A stretch of 19,806 nucleotides of DNA from an uncultured Bacteroides sp. (lineage in GTDB: Bacteria; Bacteroidota; Bacteroidia; Bacteroidales; Bacteroidaceae). A program made the translations under genes and the position numbers. Numbering within the stretch: position 1 is the stretch's first letter; each line of letters opens with the position of its first letter. Shown one piece after another: positions 12,663 to 19,806 of this stretch. The stretch covers positions 1-19,806 of the forward strand of contig NZ_CALDPF010000048.1 in NCBI RefSeq assembly GCF_937912035.1, written 5' to 3'. Under the pieces are notes generated by a model. That model saw only the letters and a list, made by a program, of their open reading frames with translations, was not told where the DNA came from and did no database searches.

Positions 12663-14468
12663 TTACTCCTCATACATCTTCTCTATCAGATCTGCATAAT
12701 TCTTCATCAATACAGGTCTCTTTATTTTCAATGTATTTGTCAGCTCACCCTTTTCCATGCTGAAAGGTTCAGGCAGCAAAGTAAATTTCTTTATCTGTTC
12801 ATAATGAGCAAATTCCTGTTGAAGCGTATCTATACGCATACGGAACAGTTCCTGGATTTCCGGTTTCGCAAGCAAATCCTTCATATCGGAATATTTAATT
12901 CCTTTGCTTTCAGCGTATGCCTTGACCTGCGAATATTCAGGAACAATCAAAGCAGAAACATATTTTCTCTGATCGGCTATAATTGAAATCTGATCAATAT
13001 ACTTATCAACCACCAGTTTTGTTTCAATAGCCTGAGGAGCAATATATTTACCATTAGATGTCTTGAACAAATCTTTTATACGGTCCGTCAAATACAGACG
13101 TCCGCCCTCAATATATCCTGCATCACCGGTATGGAACCATCCGTCAGGTGTAAATGCGTCCTTTGTTATAGCTTCCTTATTGTAATAGCCTTTGGTTACA
13201 GTCTCACCTTTTACGAGGATCTCATTATTTTCGCCAATCTTTATCTCCACGCCTGGTAATACCCTACCAACAGATCCTATTTTAAAATCATCAATCCACT
13301 GGCAAGTAACAGTAGCTGTTGTCTCAGTCAGTCCATAACCTGCAATCATGTTTATGCCTACCGATCTTACAAATTCCTCTACTTTAGGCGGAATAGAGGC
13401 TCCTGCTGTCGGGAAGAAGTTTCCATTCTCTATACCTATAGTCTTCTTTAACAAGCTATATATTGTCTTCTCATAGAACTTGTATTTAAGTTTCAAGATA
13501 GGAGAAGGCTCCTTGCCATTCATCAGACAATCGATGTTATATTCTTTTCCCACCTTCAAAGCATCCAGCATCAGTTTCTTCTTGACACCGGTAGTCTCGT
13601 TTATCTTTTCCATTACGCCTGCATATACCTTTTCCCAGAAACGGGGAACACTACACATAGCAGTAGGACGTATCTCCTTAATTGTTTTTTGTATATCGGC
13701 AGGACGAAGATTTATACACAATGTACATCCCATATCAATACACAGATATGACCATGCACGCTCGAATATATGAGTAAAAGGCAGGAAGTTCATTATTACA
13801 TCATTATCCGAAAGAGTCTTCAGACGTCCGTAATGCGCCTTTATACCGAATTCGAAACAAGAATGATGCAACATTACACCTTTAGATTCACCCGTAGTGC
13901 CCGAAGTATATAAAATATTTGCCAAATCCTGAGGAGAAGAAGCCTCTATACGTTTGTCAACTATCTCCTGCAAAGATTCATCCTTACCTTTTTCCAGAAA
14001 TTCATCAAAATATATGGAATTAGTATCTCCCGGAAGACGTTTTACGTTAGGATCAAATATAATAATCTGTTTTAAAGACCTGCACAAGCCCTGCACACGA
14101 CGTGCCACTTCATACTGATACTGTTCGCCAACGAAAATATACCTTATAGATGCATCCTGCACGATATAGTGTACCTGTGCTTCAGAACTTGTGGCATATA
14201 GGGGTATTGTCACAACTCTTGTAGCATAAGCTCCGAAATCAACATAGAAACATTCAGGCATATTCTGAGAAAAGACCCCAACGTTCTCCTGTTCATTGAT
14301 GCCCAATGCCACCATAGCACGTGAAGCATATTTTACTTTTTCTGCAAATTTGTTCCATGAAACTGAAATCCACGAAGATATGGAATAATCACGATACTTG
14401 AGAGCTACCCTCTCACCATATTTCTTTGCCTGGCGGAAAACAAGGTCCGACAAAAACGATTTGCCCAT
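12663..14468 (-). CDS. Long-chain fatty acid-CoA ligase (AMP-binding enzyme)
   Basis: The 601-residue enzyme of the ANL superfamily activates fatty acids to acyl-AMP and then acyl-CoA. The ATP/AMP motif YTSGTTGESKG is at 187-197, the A5-type motif GYGLTETT at 377-384, the hinge region GWFHTGD at 443-449 and DRIKDLFKTSNGKYIAP at 462-478. The order and length match eukaryote-like FAA/ACSL ligases found in Bacteroidetes rather than E. coli FadD. There is no signal peptide; the protein is probably cytoplasmic and membrane-associated. It likely feeds exogenous or recycled fatty acids into phospholipid synthesis, since no beta-oxidation genes are nearby. It is divergent from argE. Confidence 0.94.
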   Translation of the reverse strand: MGKSFLSDLVFRQAKKYGERVALKYRDYSISSWISVSWNKFAEKVKYASRAMVALGINEQENVGVFSQNMPECFYVDFGAYATRVVTIPLYATSSEAQVHYIVQDASIRYIFVGEQYQYEVARRVQGLCRSLKQIIIFDPNVKRLPGDTNSIYFDEFLEKGKDESLQEIVDKRIEASSPQDLANILYTSGTTGESKGVMLHHSCFEFGIKAHYGRLKTLSDNDVIMNFLPFTHIFERAWSYLCIDMGCTLCINLRPADIQKTIKEIRPTAMCSVPRFWEKVYAGVMEKINETTGVKKKLMLDALKVGKEYNIDCLMNGKEPSPILKLKYKFYEKTIYSLLKKTIGIENGNFFPTAGASIPPKVEEFVRSVGINMIAGYGLTETTATVTCQWIDDFKIGSVGRVLPGVEIKIGENNEILVKGETVTKGYYNKEAITKDAFTPDGWFHTGDAGYIEGGRLYLTDRIKDLFKTSNGKYIAPQAIETKLVVDKYIDQISIIADQRKYVSALIVPEYSQVKAYAESKGIKYSDMKDLLAKPEIQELFRMRIDTLQQEFAHYEQIKKFTLLPEPFSMEKGELTNTLKIKRPVLMKNYADLIEKMYEE

Positions 14469-14498
14469 TTTATATACTTATTTAGAATTCTTAATACG

Positions 14499-14532
14499 CA
14501 AAGTTAATTATATTTTTCTATTTTACCACAAA
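14499..14532 (-). promoter_or_regulatory. Promoter of the acyl-CoA ligase gene
   Basis: On the minus strand TAACTTTG (14499-14506) matches the -7 consensus 30 nt before the ATG. A TTTG (14529-14532) sits 22 nt upstream, slightly wider than usual. Confidence 0.6.
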
Positions 14533-14559
14533 TCTGTTACGATATATTAAAATAAAACA

Positions 14560-14567
14560 TATCTTTG
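14560..14567 (+). promoter_or_regulatory. -7 element of argE
   Basis: TATCTTTG matches TAnnTTTG and lies 20 nt before the ATG at 14588. At the -33 place the sequence is TTA rather than TTG. Confidence 0.55.
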
Positions 14568-14587
14568 CCATAAAATATCAGAATAAT

Positions 14588-15655
14588 ATGATGACAGATA
14601 CCAGTTATTACACATCGGAAGCTGTAACGCTGCTTCAAGCTCTGATAGGGATACCATCCATAAGCAGGGAAGAAGATGCAGCAGCCGACTTCCTGCAAAC
14701 TTATATTGAAGAGTCCGGCATCATGACAGGACGTATGGGAAACAATGTTTGGTGCATAAGTCCAATGTTCGACACTTCAAGACCAACAATTCTATTAAAC
14801 TCCCATATCGATACGGTAAAGCCGGTCAACGGATGGCGTAAACAACCATTCACCCCTAAGATAGACAATGGAAAACTATTTGGATTGGGAAGTAACGATG
14901 CAGGTGCATCATTGGTTTCCCTTTTTCAGGTTTACAAACACTTGAGTGCTACAGAACAGAAATACAACCTTATTTTTTTGGCATCTTGTGAAGAAGAGGT
15001 TTCAGGCAAAAACGGCATCGAAAGTGTGCTTCCACAGTTACCTCCAATAACACTTGGCATAGTGGGCGAACCCACAGAAATGAATCCTGCCATAGCCGAA
15101 AAAGGTCTTATGGTTCTTGATGTTACCGCACAAGGACGTTCAGGACATGCCGCACGTGAAGAAGGTGACAATGCAATCTACAAGATTCTTCCGGATATAG
15201 AATGGTTCCGTACTCACAAGTTCGAAAAAGAATCATCCTTACTAGGTCCTGTAAAAATGACTGTGACACAAATCAATGCCGGAACACAACACAACGTCAT
15301 ACCGGATACTTGTAGCATAGTGGTTGACATACGCAGCAATGAGTGTTACTCCAACGAAACTCTTTTCGAGGAAATAAAGAAGCACATCAGCAGTGAGGTA
15401 AAAGCGAGATCCTTCAGATTGAACTCATCAAGTATCTCACCTGAGCATCCTATAGTGAAACGTGCCATTGCGCTAGGTAAAACTCCATTCGGTTCACCTA
15501 CACTTTCAGATCAGGCACTCATGCCTTTCACATCAATAAAAATTGGTCCGGGAAAATCATCACGTTCTCACACTGCAGATGAATACATAATGATTAATGA
15601 GATAGAAGAGGCTATAAGCCTTTATATAAAACTGTTAGACGGGTTGGAGCTATAA
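14588..15655 (+). CDS. argE: M20 family deacylase of arginine synthesis (acetylornithine/succinylornithine type)
   Basis: The 355-residue cytoplasmic metalloenzyme removes the N-acyl group from an ornithine or citrulline intermediate. In Bacteroides the arginine pathway is known to run through N-succinyl intermediates, so the natural substrate may be succinylated. The two-zinc site is visible: H73 and D75 (NSHIDTV), D104 (GSNDAGA), E135-E137 (SCEEEVSG), E161 (GEPTE) and H328 (SRSHTADEY). The dimerisation lid domain lies at about 175-285. The protein looks very similar, from memory, to the structurally studied B. thetaiotaomicron enzyme. The start is ATGATG at 14588 or 14591. Other arg genes are not adjacent. 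The terminator overlaps the last codons. Confidence 0.9.
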   Translation: MMTDTSYYTSEAVTLLQALIGIPSISREEDAAADFLQTYIEESGIMTGRMGNNVWCISPMFDTSRPTILLNSHIDTVKPVNGWRKQPFTPKIDNGKLFGLGSNDAGASLVSLFQVYKHLSATEQKYNLIFLASCEEEVSGKNGIESVLPQLPPITLGIVGEPTEMNPAIAEKGLMVLDVTAQGRSGHAAREEGDNAIYKILPDIEWFRTHKFEKESSLLGPVKMTVTQINAGTQHNVIPDTCSIVVDIRSNECYSNETLFEEIKKHISSEVKARSFRLNSSSISPEHPIVKRAIALGKTPFGSPTLSDQALMPFTSIKIGPGKSSRSHTADEYIMINEIEEAISLYIKLLDGLEL

Positions 15656-15671
15656 TCTCCAACCCTTTTTT
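15641..15671 (+). terminator. argE terminator overlapping its stop codon
   Basis: GGGTTGGAG (15641-15649) pairs perfectly with CTCCAACCC (15657-15665), followed by six T (15666-15671). The 7-nt loop (15650-15656) contains the argE TAA (15653-15655). The minus strand lacks a T run after the stem, so for the convergent carbonic anhydrase gene it is at best a weak stop. Confidence 0.92.
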
Positions 15672-15679
15672 ATTACAGA

Positions 15680-16231
15680 TCAGTCAGCTTCCACTTCAAC
15701 AAGATTTCCAGTCACAGAATTCATAATAAATCCTCTGACCTTTATACCGTCTGCCGGCATCAACGGATGATGTCGCACTATATGGACACTCTTCCTTACA
15801 GCATCCTCAGTATCGTCAAAACCGCTCAACCACGAACGCAGATTTACATCACAGTATTCCATCATCTCTATATGATCCTGCGACACTCCACGAGCACGCA
15901 TGTGCGAAAGCATCTCATCGCTGTCCATATGCTGTACACCGCAGTCTGTATGTCCTATAATCATTATCTCTTCTACCCCAAGTTCGTAGATTGCCACCAA
16001 AAGACTTCGCATGGCACTACCAAACGGATGGGTAATTGTACCTCCGGCATTCTTTATAATCTTCACGTCACCGTTTTTTAGTCCTAATGCGGCAGGAAGC
16101 AGCTCAATAAGGCGCGTATCCATACATGTCACAATAGCAATCTTCTTGTCAGGATACTTGGTAGTAAGAAACCTCTCATATCCTTTTGTTTCAACAAAAG
16201 ATTTGTTGTATTCAAGCAATTCGTCTATCAT
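15680..16231 (-). CDS. Beta-class carbonic anhydrase
   Basis: The 183-residue cytoplasmic zinc enzyme interconverts CO2 and bicarbonate, providing bicarbonate for carboxylation reactions. The zinc ligands are C36 (CMDTR, with the D38/R40 dyad that controls the open or closed site), H94 and C97 (IIGHTDCGV). KNAGG (60-64) and the dimer helix after it are typical of the short, type-II-like beta family in Bacteroidetes and Firmicutes. The length is normal. Its 3' end is 24 nt from the convergent argE stop. The gene is divergent from the AICAR formyltransferase. Confidence 0.95.
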   Translation of the reverse strand: MIDELLEYNKSFVETKGYERFLTTKYPDKKIAIVTCMDTRLIELLPAALGLKNGDVKIIKNAGGTITHPFGSAMRSLLVAIYELGVEEIMIIGHTDCGVQHMDSDEMLSHMRARGVSQDHIEMMEYCDVNLRSWLSGFDDTEDAVRKSVHIVRHHPLMPADGIKVRGFIMNSVTGNLVEVEAD

Positions 16232-16345
16232 AATACATTTCCAATATTAATTTTACACTGTAAAGATAAAACTTAATTTTTTACCATTCATACCCTTAGA
16301 TTACAAAAAATTCCAAACCATATAGGAAAACAGCAGACAAAAATG

Positions 16346-16353
16346 TATTTTTG
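16346..16353 (+). promoter_or_regulatory. -7 element of the AICAR formyltransferase gene
   Basis: TATTTTTG matches TAnnTTTG 27 nt before the ATG at 16381. No TTG is seen at the expected -33 site. Confidence 0.5.
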
Positions 16354-16380
16354 TAACAGAATTCATAAACAAGAAAAATT

Positions 16381-17559
16381 ATGGCTAAAGAACTTGAACT
16401 GAAATACGGATGCAATCCTAACCAGAAACCTGCACGTATTTTCATGAAAGAAGGGGAACTGCCTATTGAGGTCCTGAACGGACGCCCCGGTTACATCAAC
16501 TTCCTTGATGCGCTGAACGGATGGCAGCTAGTAAAAGAACTGAAAGAAGCTACAGGAATGCCTGCTGCTACATCATTCAAGCATGTCAGCCCTGCCGGTG
16601 CTGCTATCGGTCTTGAACTGGACGAAACAATGAAGAAAATTTATTTCGTCGATGGTCTTCCTCTTTCTCCGCTTGCTAATGCTTACGTACGTGCCCGCGG
16701 TGCAGACCGTATGTCCTCTTACGGCGACTTTATCGCACTAAGCGACATCTGCGACGAAGAAACAGCACGCTTCATCAATCGTGAAGTATCCGATGGTGTA
16801 ATCGCTCCAGGATATACAGATGCTGCTTTGGAAATATTGAAGGCAAAACGTAAAGGTACTTACAATGTAATTAAGATTGATCCTAACTACGTTCCTGCTC
16901 CAATTGAGACAAAAGAAGTGTTCGGTGTAACTTTCGAACAAGGAAGAAACGAAATCAAGCTAAACGGCGACGATTTGTTCCAGAACATCCCTACTCAGAA
17001 CAAGAACTTTACAGATGCAGCCAAGCGTGACCTTATGATTGCGCTTATCACTCTGAAATATACTCAGTCAAACTCTGTATGCTATGTTAAGGACGGTCAG
17101 GCTATCGGTATCGGTGCCGGACAGCAGAGCCGTATCCACTGTACTCGCCTTGCAGGTAACAAGGCAGACATCTGGTATCTGCGTCAACACCCAAAGGTGC
17201 TTAACTTGCCATGGGTTGAAAAGATCCGCCGTGCTGACCGCGACAATACTATCGATATCTACATAAGCGAAGATCACGACGATGTATTGGCAGACGGAGT
17301 ATGGCAGCAGTTCTTCACAGAAAAACCTGAAGTATTGACACGCGAAGAAAAACGTGCATGGCTTGACACACTTAAAGGTGTAGCTCTTGGCTCAGACGCA
17401 TTCTTCCCATTCGGTGACAACATCGAACGTGCTCACAAAAGCGGTGTGGAATTCATAGCACAGGCAGGTGGCTCTGTACGTGATGACCATGTTATTGAAA
17501 CTTGCGATAAATACGGCATTGCAATGGCATTCACAGGCATTCGTCTGTTCCACCATTAA
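16381..17559 (+). CDS. Stand-alone AICAR formyltransferase (PurH C-terminal-type, no IMP cyclohydrolase domain)
   Basis: The 392-residue enzyme is expected to transfer a formyl group from 10-formyltetrahydrofolate to AICAR, the ninth step of purine synthesis. The catalytic Lys-His pair is K67-H68 in SFKHVSPAG. The segments QSNSVCYVKDGQAIGIGAGQ, GSDAFFPFGDNIE and IAQAGGSVRDD are the folate- and AICAR-binding parts. The bifunctional PurH (about 510-590 aa) has an extra N-terminal MGS-like IMP cyclohydrolase domain of about 200 residues; this protein starts directly at the formyltransferase part (ELELKYGCNPNQKPARIF). The upstream 149 nt carry no cyclohydrolase remnant, so it is a genuine monofunctional form and not a truncation. 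Codons are strongly biased, suggesting good expression. Confidence 0.93.
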   Translation: MAKELELKYGCNPNQKPARIFMKEGELPIEVLNGRPGYINFLDALNGWQLVKELKEATGMPAATSFKHVSPAGAAIGLELDETMKKIYFVDGLPLSPLANAYVRARGADRMSSYGDFIALSDICDEETARFINREVSDGVIAPGYTDAALEILKAKRKGTYNVIKIDPNYVPAPIETKEVFGVTFEQGRNEIKLNGDDLFQNIPTQNKNFTDAAKRDLMIALITLKYTQSNSVCYVKDGQAIGIGAGQQSRIHCTRLAGNKADIWYLRQHPKVLNLPWVEKIRRADRDNTIDIYISEDHDDVLADGVWQQFFTEKPEVLTREEKRAWLDTLKGVALGSDAFFPFGDNIERAHKSGVEFIAQAGGSVRDDHVIETCDKYGIAMAFTGIRLFHH

Positions 17560-17581
17560 TAAAATGCATCATACATAGGAT

Positions 17582-17627
17582 AAAACTCCTGACAGAAACC
17601 TTTAAAAGATTAACTGTCAGGAGTTTT
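17582..17627. terminator. Bidirectional terminator between convergent genes
   Basis: AAAACTCCTGACAG (17582-17595) pairs perfectly with CTGTCAGGAGTTTT (17614-17627) around an 18-nt loop. The flanking A and T runs make it usable from both sides: for the AICAR formyltransferase (plus) and the M49-like peptidase (minus). Confidence 0.85.
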
Positions 17628-17675
17628 CTATTAATATATTATCATTTTTTTAATGCCTTGTTCACTGAAAATGCA

Positions 17676-19325
17676 TCAATCAACTTTTCCAAAAAGAATT
17701 TCTTTTCCCTGAACAAATTTTATATCACGAGGAATTCCCGCACCATTTATCCTGTCAAGATCAGCCTGAAGCGCAGGAGTTATTCCGCCGTTCTCAGTTC
17801 TAAACTTAGTGGCAAACTCAATATCACCGTCTCCCTGAGTCTTAAGAATGAGAGCAGCCCATGAATTCATGGCCTCCTTTGCTTTCGAGAAGTCTATTAC
17901 ATATTGTCCCTTGGCATCACGCGAGAATGCTCCGGATTTTTCCATATAATTGAAACACATCATGTTGGCTTTGCCATGAGATGACGCAGCCCCAAATCTT
18001 ACAGAACGCAAGATGCCGGCAATATATGTAGCTATCGCATCTTCTGTTGTAATATTGGTAATCTCTCCCATTTCAACAAGTTTTGCTACCATGAACAGAC
18101 CCAGGATATCAGCTTTGGCTTCTTCCCAAGATGTTTTTTCAGTACCCATCACGGCATCCACACTACCCTTTCCATTGATAGTCTGCTTTACTCCCAATCC
18201 ATGAGCTACTTCGTGGAAAGTAACATTCCAGAAGAAAGCGTCGAAGTTAAGATATTTCTGCTGTTCCGGAGTAAGGATAAGTTCACCGATCGGCATAAGA
18301 ATCTTGTCAAACTTAGCTTTCATCGCATTTCTCAACTGAAGACGACGAGTACCTTTCAAAGCATGTACCCTGTCATCATTAGGAAGATTAATTGCGATAG
18401 TCTTACTTCCGGAATTACAGTCACCCGCATAATAGACCGCATCATATACATTAAGATCGGATGAAGTTCCCGGAACAAAAGTCTTGTATTCAGGAGCACA
18501 AGGTAATTCTTTCTGAAGTGCAGGAAGCATTGAAACAAATTTTGCAAGATCTTTGCTTCTAGCCTCATCTTTCAGAAGGATAAACGACTCGTAAGAGGCC
18601 TTGGTCTCCTGGAACTTATCATCATAACTTTCTATAGGCCCTGTCACGAAATCTATCTTACTTTCCTTCATATCCATCCATGCAAGGTCACTAGCAAGAT
18701 AATCATCTGTTTTGAAAGCTTCAATACGTTTTTCCAGATAGGTTTTCAATCCCGGATCTTCAGCTATAGTCACTGCCTTTTCCAACAAAGTACAAATCTG
18801 ACTTATCTCTTTGGCATACTCATCATGATACCATACACTCTTTAGAGAACCATCGTCTTTTCTGCGAATAACTGTATACCATGATTTCTTATTTTCATCT
18901 TCGAAAGTATCAAATTCTTCGGCTGTTATATCGTGTGGATAGTAATTGCACACATCAAGTTTATCACCATATCCGGCGATGAAAGGTTTGTTATCATCCA
19001 GACGATCCCATGCACCATAATTAATCATGGCAAATTCCTTGGCATAACTATCGGTAATTGTATCAAGTTGTGATTTGTCGCCAAATGTCTGTTTCCAGAA
19101 AAGATTATCTGTAATTTTTCCTACCTGAAAAAATATCTTCACCAGTTCTTTTTCGTTTTCACTAAGACCGTTTACCAAATCAGATTTCAACTCTACAGGA
19201 GCATACTCCTCCACTTTTACCTTCATTGGAGATTCAGGTTGTTTCTGTTCGCTGCACGACATAGTGGAAGCCAACGCAGCTATTCCAAGCACTGATGCTG
19301 AAAAATTTAAAAGTTTCTTTCTCAT
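17676..19325 (-). CDS. M49-like zinc peptidase lipoprotein (dipeptidyl peptidase III-related, HEXXH type)
   Basis: The product has 549 residues from the ATG at 19325. A signal peptide (MRKKLLNFSASVLGIAALASTMSC) ends in a relaxed lipobox TMSC, giving acylated C24, so it is probably anchored in the outer or inner membrane. The zinc site is H371-E372-V-A-H375 followed by a second motif EEAKAD (E401, E402, D406), as in peptidase family M49, but classic DPP III enzymes have HEXXGH with one more residue. Other typical M49 pieces are WEEAKADILGLF, IAGILRSVRFGAASSHGKAN and the C-terminal region. It probably cleaves dipeptides from the N-terminus of peptides, with specificity unknown. An in-frame TTG at 19370 was rejected as a start since the signal peptide begins at 19325. 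It follows the upstream gene by 41 nt without a clear promoter, so they may be co-transcribed. Confidence 0.88.
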   Translation of the reverse strand: MRKKLLNFSASVLGIAALASTMSCSEQKQPESPMKVKVEEYAPVELKSDLVNGLSENEKELVKIFFQVGKITDNLFWKQTFGDKSQLDTITDSYAKEFAMINYGAWDRLDDNKPFIAGYGDKLDVCNYYPHDITAEEFDTFEDENKKSWYTVIRRKDDGSLKSVWYHDEYAKEISQICTLLEKAVTIAEDPGLKTYLEKRIEAFKTDDYLASDLAWMDMKESKIDFVTGPIESYDDKFQETKASYESFILLKDEARSKDLAKFVSMLPALQKELPCAPEYKTFVPGTSSDLNVYDAVYYAGDCNSGSKTIAINLPNDDRVHALKGTRRLQLRNAMKAKFDKILMPIGELILTPEQQKYLNFDAFFWNVTFHEVAHGLGVKQTINGKGSVDAVMGTEKTSWEEAKADILGLFMVAKLVEMGEITNITTEDAIATYIAGILRSVRFGAASSHGKANMMCFNYMEKSGAFSRDAKGQYVIDFSKAKEAMNSWAALILKTQGDGDIEFATKFRTENGGITPALQADLDRINGAGIPRDIKFVQGKEILFGKVD

Positions 19326-19366
19326 AATTGTTTGATAGTTATCTTTATTTATTCTTATCTCTTTTT

Positions 19367-19806
19367 TCAATTCTTATCAGGAATAAGAGTAAAACAGTCT
19401 ATATCAGGTGTAAACGTCAAACGGCTTCCTATCTTTACTACATTATATCCCTTATGTAACTCAACCGGTATCTCGACCTTATTCACACCGGTCGACCTAT
19501 CCGATTCAAGCTGCTTAATAACAAATATATTCCCATTTACACTTACTTCAATTCGTCTGTCGTTAACAGAAGGTTCCCGTATTCCTCCACGTCCTTTCTC
19601 TGAAGGAACATAATAAAGTGTCATCTTATATCTCCCTCCATTTTCACTGTAAACCTCATCCCATAAAGCATAGTTATCTTTGTGACCACCCAAATTTGTT
19701 ACAGTCATACCTCCTGATGCCGATTCAAATGGCATGAAAGTAACACTTCGTTTACGTTTGGCCAAATCATCAAAATCATTCAGGAAAGCATGTTCTGCTT
19801 CATAAA
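19367..19806 (-). CDS. C-terminal carbohydrate-binding part of a secreted protein, probably a glycoside hydrolase (5' end outside window)
   Basis: The minus-strand frame is open from 19806 without a start and ends at a TGA at 19367, so it is the C-terminus of a longer gene. The visible part starts YEAEHAFLNDFDDLA and continues as a beta-rich domain with GGMTVTNLGGH, YKMTLYYVPSE, RRIEVSVNG, VEIPVELHKGYNVVKIG and PDIDCFTL. This pattern (repeated strands, a VxVNG turn, LxxGYNxxxxG, a closing PDID) is that of CBM35/CBM6-type modules found after GH27-like alpha-galactosidases and similar enzymes. The catalytic part is not in the window, so the enzyme class is inferred. A TTG at 19765 could be mistaken for a start; the reading frame clearly extends beyond it. 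Confidence 0.75.
   Translation of the reverse strand, partial: YEAEHAFLNDFDDLAKRKRSVTFMPFESASGGMTVTNLGGHKDNYALWDEVYSENGGRYKMTLYYVPSEKGRGGIREPSVNDRRIEVSVNGNIFVIKQLESDRSTGVNKVEIPVELHKGYNVVKIGSRLTFTPDIDCFTLIPDKN

Noticed and set aside
19326..19370. TTG start adding 15 residues to the M49-like peptidase
   Set aside because: The added residues (charged, hydrophilic) would precede the signal peptide that starts at 19325, and the start would overlap the upstream stop codon.
1..19806. Mobile element, CRISPR array or defence island
   Set aside because: No transposase, integrase, direct-repeat array or nuclease/toxin gene was seen; nearly all of the sequence is accounted for by ordinary chromosomal genes with short gaps.

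Overview
The window reads as a chromosomal segment of a member of the Bacteroidales (Bacteroides/Phocaeicola-like). Three things point there. Gene starts lack Shine-Dalgarno sequences and sit in AT-rich leaders. Many intergenic regions carry the Bacteroidetes promoter form, a -33 TTTG/TTG and a -7 TAnnTTTG spaced 19-21 nt. The gene content also fits: RibBA fusion, GH3-beta-lactamase fusion, a stand-alone AICAR formyltransferase, and an ArgE that closely resembles the B. thetaiotaomicron type. I see almost only housekeeping and cell-envelope genes. There is no insertion sequence, CRISPR array, phage module or recognisable defence system, and I could not find a convincing new multi-gene system.

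Left part (1-6250). A tRNA gene on the minus strand is cut by the window edge and has a strong promoter. It is followed on the plus strand by a START-like protein and then a tight group: LptF/LptG-type permease, ribBA and a Bax inhibitor-1 family membrane protein, closed by a clear terminator. A class I aminotransferase with its own promoter and a very long terminator hairpin comes next. A 55-residue 2[4Fe-4S] ferredoxin gene then lies convergent on the minus strand.

Middle (6370-12610). A large secreted GH3 plus beta-lactamase-like protein (minus) is divergent from rplS, which has a textbook promoter, a structured leader and a palindromic terminator. A minus-strand series follows: an ECF sigma factor with no neighbouring anti-sigma gene, a CYTH phosphatase-type protein, a 46-residue membrane protein, and prfB without the usual programmed frameshift.

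Right part (12660-19806). A long-chain acyl-CoA ligase (minus) is divergent from argE (plus), whose terminator overlaps its stop codon. A beta-carbonic anhydrase (minus) is divergent from the AICAR formyltransferase (plus). The latter converges on an M49-like zinc peptidase lipoprotein (minus), which sits 41 nt downstream of the C-terminal carbohydrate-binding part of a protein that runs off the window edge, probably a secreted glycoside hydrolase.

The genes do not form one pathway. Linked functions are envelope and peptidoglycan upkeep (LptF/G, GH3 fusion), cofactor and purine supply (RibBA, AICAR formyltransferase), amino-acid metabolism (aminotransferase, ArgE) and translation (L19, RF2, tRNA).
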